Below are positions 10,996 through 12,500 of a stretch of DNA of 12,500 bases, in pieces. The position numbers and the translations under genes were made by a program. Within the stretch, counting starts at the first letter, position 1; every line of letters begins with the position of its first letter. This stretch comes from Trachelipus rathkii (lineage: Eukaryota > Arthropoda > Malacostraca > Isopoda > Trachelipodidae): assembly GCA_015478945.1 (NCBI GenBank), contig JABUQX010020996.1:15001-27500 (forward strand), given 5' to 3'. The notes beneath the pieces are model-generated. The model saw nothing but the letters and a program-made list of their open reading frames with translations. It was not told the origin of the DNA and searched no databases.

Positions 10996-11117
10996 AGCAT
11001 TTATTCTTACTATGTGGTTTATCGATGGAGGTTAGCCTTGATTTTACAATCTCGGTAGCATTTATTCTTACTTCGTGGTCTTTCCATGGAAGTTATTCCT
11101 GATTTTACAATTTCAAT
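10996..11117 (+). repeat. 61-bp tandem dimer
   Basis: Unit 1 (10996-11056) and unit 2 (11057-11117) are head to tail with no spacer and no gaps. About 49 of 61 positions are identical. Both begin AGCATTTATTCTTACT and both contain TGATTTTACAAT. No clear third unit precedes or follows, although AGAATTTATC at 11124 faintly recalls the unit start. This is an old duplication or the remains of a minisatellite. Confidence 0.85.
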
Positions 11118-11431
11118 TTTTAAGAGAATTTATCCCAACTCTTCCCTCTATTAAATATGTCCTCTTCCATGTAAATACTGAATACAATTTTATTCTCAAA
11201 ACACCAATTTCAAAAATCCCCAACCTACCATTTTTTTCCATTTGCCTGAGTCTAGGAATCACATTCATAAATCCCAACAGACATCTTTGAAAGTTCTTCT
11301 TGCGATATTATTACGCTTTCAAAATCTGTACATCACATCTTGGTTCATTGGTAACCTAAGCCTCAGTTTACATAAGTACCTAAACTCCCCAACTCCTTGT
11401 TTGACATACTTGATATAGTGATTTTATTTTA
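11118..11431. other. AT-rich DNA, no supported gene
   Basis: An open frame covers 11075-11290 but starts inside the tandem dimer, has no recognisable motif and has AT-rich, low-information composition. I do not call it a gene. Confidence 0.45.
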
Positions 11432-11530
11432 TCATTAAAACAAAATATTAATAGTAGGTATCTACCAGGTAAGTTTCTAAAATGTCATTAAAAAATCAAG
11501 TAAATATCTACCAGGAAAATGGTCTAAATT
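11432..11530 (+). repeat. Imperfect tandem duplication of about 50 bp
   Basis: TCATTAAAA starts at 11432 and again at 11485, and TATCTACCAGG occurs at 11459-11469 and again at 11505-11515. The offset falls from 53 to 46 bases, so one unit has lost or gained about seven bases. After TATCTACCAGG both units continue with similar purine-rich sequence containing TCTAAA. The first unit contains CAGGTAAGT, which matches a splice donor consensus, but no exon is seen before it. Confidence 0.65.
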
Positions 11531-11720
11531 AAAAATAACAATATTTTTAATTTAAAAAGATTCAAAAAAAATTTTCGCTCATGAGAAAATAAAAATTCAA
11601 CACTTCCATTAGTTTAAAAAAAAGTACATGGATTACTTTTCGGAAAAAGAAATCGATTCCTTAGAATAAAAAAACAGAAAGGCAACATTTAGTAATCTTA
11701 CAATTGAGAGAAATAATATG

Positions 11721-11955
<235 letters not shown>

Positions 11956-12308
11956 GTTAAGAGCAGGACTACAGTCTTGCAGCCCCAATTCACGTCCAAC
12001 AATTATTATAAGAAAAGACTCCCAGAGTAAATGAAATAGAACGAGCATTAAAAGAATTTACTTAGAGGCTGCATATAATTCACACCTAGAAACAAAACGC
12101 TCCGAGAAACTGAAATTTGTTTAGCTATTTCTTTTATATATAACAAAAAGATAATTTCGTAATATATTGTGTCTGAATTTTATTTTACAATAACGAATTT
12201 ATCATTACTTCATTAAATATTTGAAAAGAATTTTATGATTTTTTTTCATTAATTTTACTAATAGTTTTCCCCAAGTTATTATCATGTTAACAATTTTACA
12301 CAAAGTCT
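11956..12308. other. AT-rich intergenic DNA, no gene seen
   Basis: No motif, RNA gene or substantial open frame was recognised in this stretch. Confidence 0.5.
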
Positions 12309-12371
12309 ACCTATAACAAGATATTTAAGGTTCCCTGACAAAGCCAGTACAAGAAGGAAGAAAGGTATAGG
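12309..12371 (+). repeat. Dispersed repeat, copy B
   Basis: Partner of 8975-9040 on the same strand (CAAAGCCAGTACAAGAAG core, with an upstream GATATTTA and TTCCCT). It lies about 45 bases upstream of the terminal TTA array, whereas copy A lies downstream of one. Association with a trinucleotide array is shared, but the side is not. Confidence 0.65.
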
Positions 12372-12413
12372 ATAAACTTTAGTTTAAAGTAAAAAAAAAA
12401 TTCTAAACTAAAT

Positions 12414-12426
12414 ATTATTATTATTA

Positions 12427-12500
<74 letters not shown>
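12414..12500 (+). repeat. (ATT)n array cut by the window end
   Basis: At least 28 ATT units with one break near 12426 (TTATATT). The array continues past the last base of the window, so its length is unknown. Confidence 0.95.

Overview
The window is AT-rich, microsatellite-dense, non-genic DNA from a eukaryote, most likely an invertebrate animal. The evidence is long perfect (TTA)n, (TA)n and (TG)n arrays, a decayed Jockey-clade non-LTR retrotransposon, and the lack of any intact gene, operon or bacterial-type spacing. A decapod crustacean (shrimp or crab) would fit this SSR load and this Jockey lineage, but that is inference and other arthropods or a mollusc are possible.

Layout. Positions 1-1560 are AT-rich single-copy-looking DNA with no gene; the only clear structure is an 18-bp palindrome at 1269-1286. 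Positions 1570-5690 are an almost pure A/T domain in which TA runs keep switching phase, broken by islands of complex sequence; one island (about 3699-3760) has an oddly coding-like 17-codon phrase. Positions 5690-6540 hold an inverted-repeat structure (arms 5821-5865 and 6290-6333), with a 16-bp tandem duplication abutting its left arm. Positions 6544-8009 are the corpse of a Jockey-like reverse transcriptase on the + strand. It has many frameshifts and stops, and an internal deletion fuses the palm motif A to the YADD box. Positions 8637-8882 are a perfect (ATT) array of 82 units.

Positions 9762-10501 are the most interesting part. Two 24-bp terminal inverted repeats (22/24 identical), each abutting long (TA)n arrays, bound a segment of about 740 bp. 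I read it as a nonautonomous TIR DNA transposon inserted in TA-repeat DNA. It contains a TTA array and a GC-rich, coding-like stretch (about 10082-10200) that looks like a captured exon. A 12-bp fragment of the same terminus recurs 170 bp upstream of the left end. Positions 10680-11700 contain a 61-bp tandem dimer and a second duplication of about 50 bp. Positions 11725-11955 are a compound (TG)n(GA)n(A)n tract. A dispersed repeat shared by 8975-9040 and 12309-12371 lies near TTA arrays at both places, and the window ends inside a TTA array.

No gene here appears able to make a functional protein. What the region shows is mobile-element decay and microsatellite expansion.
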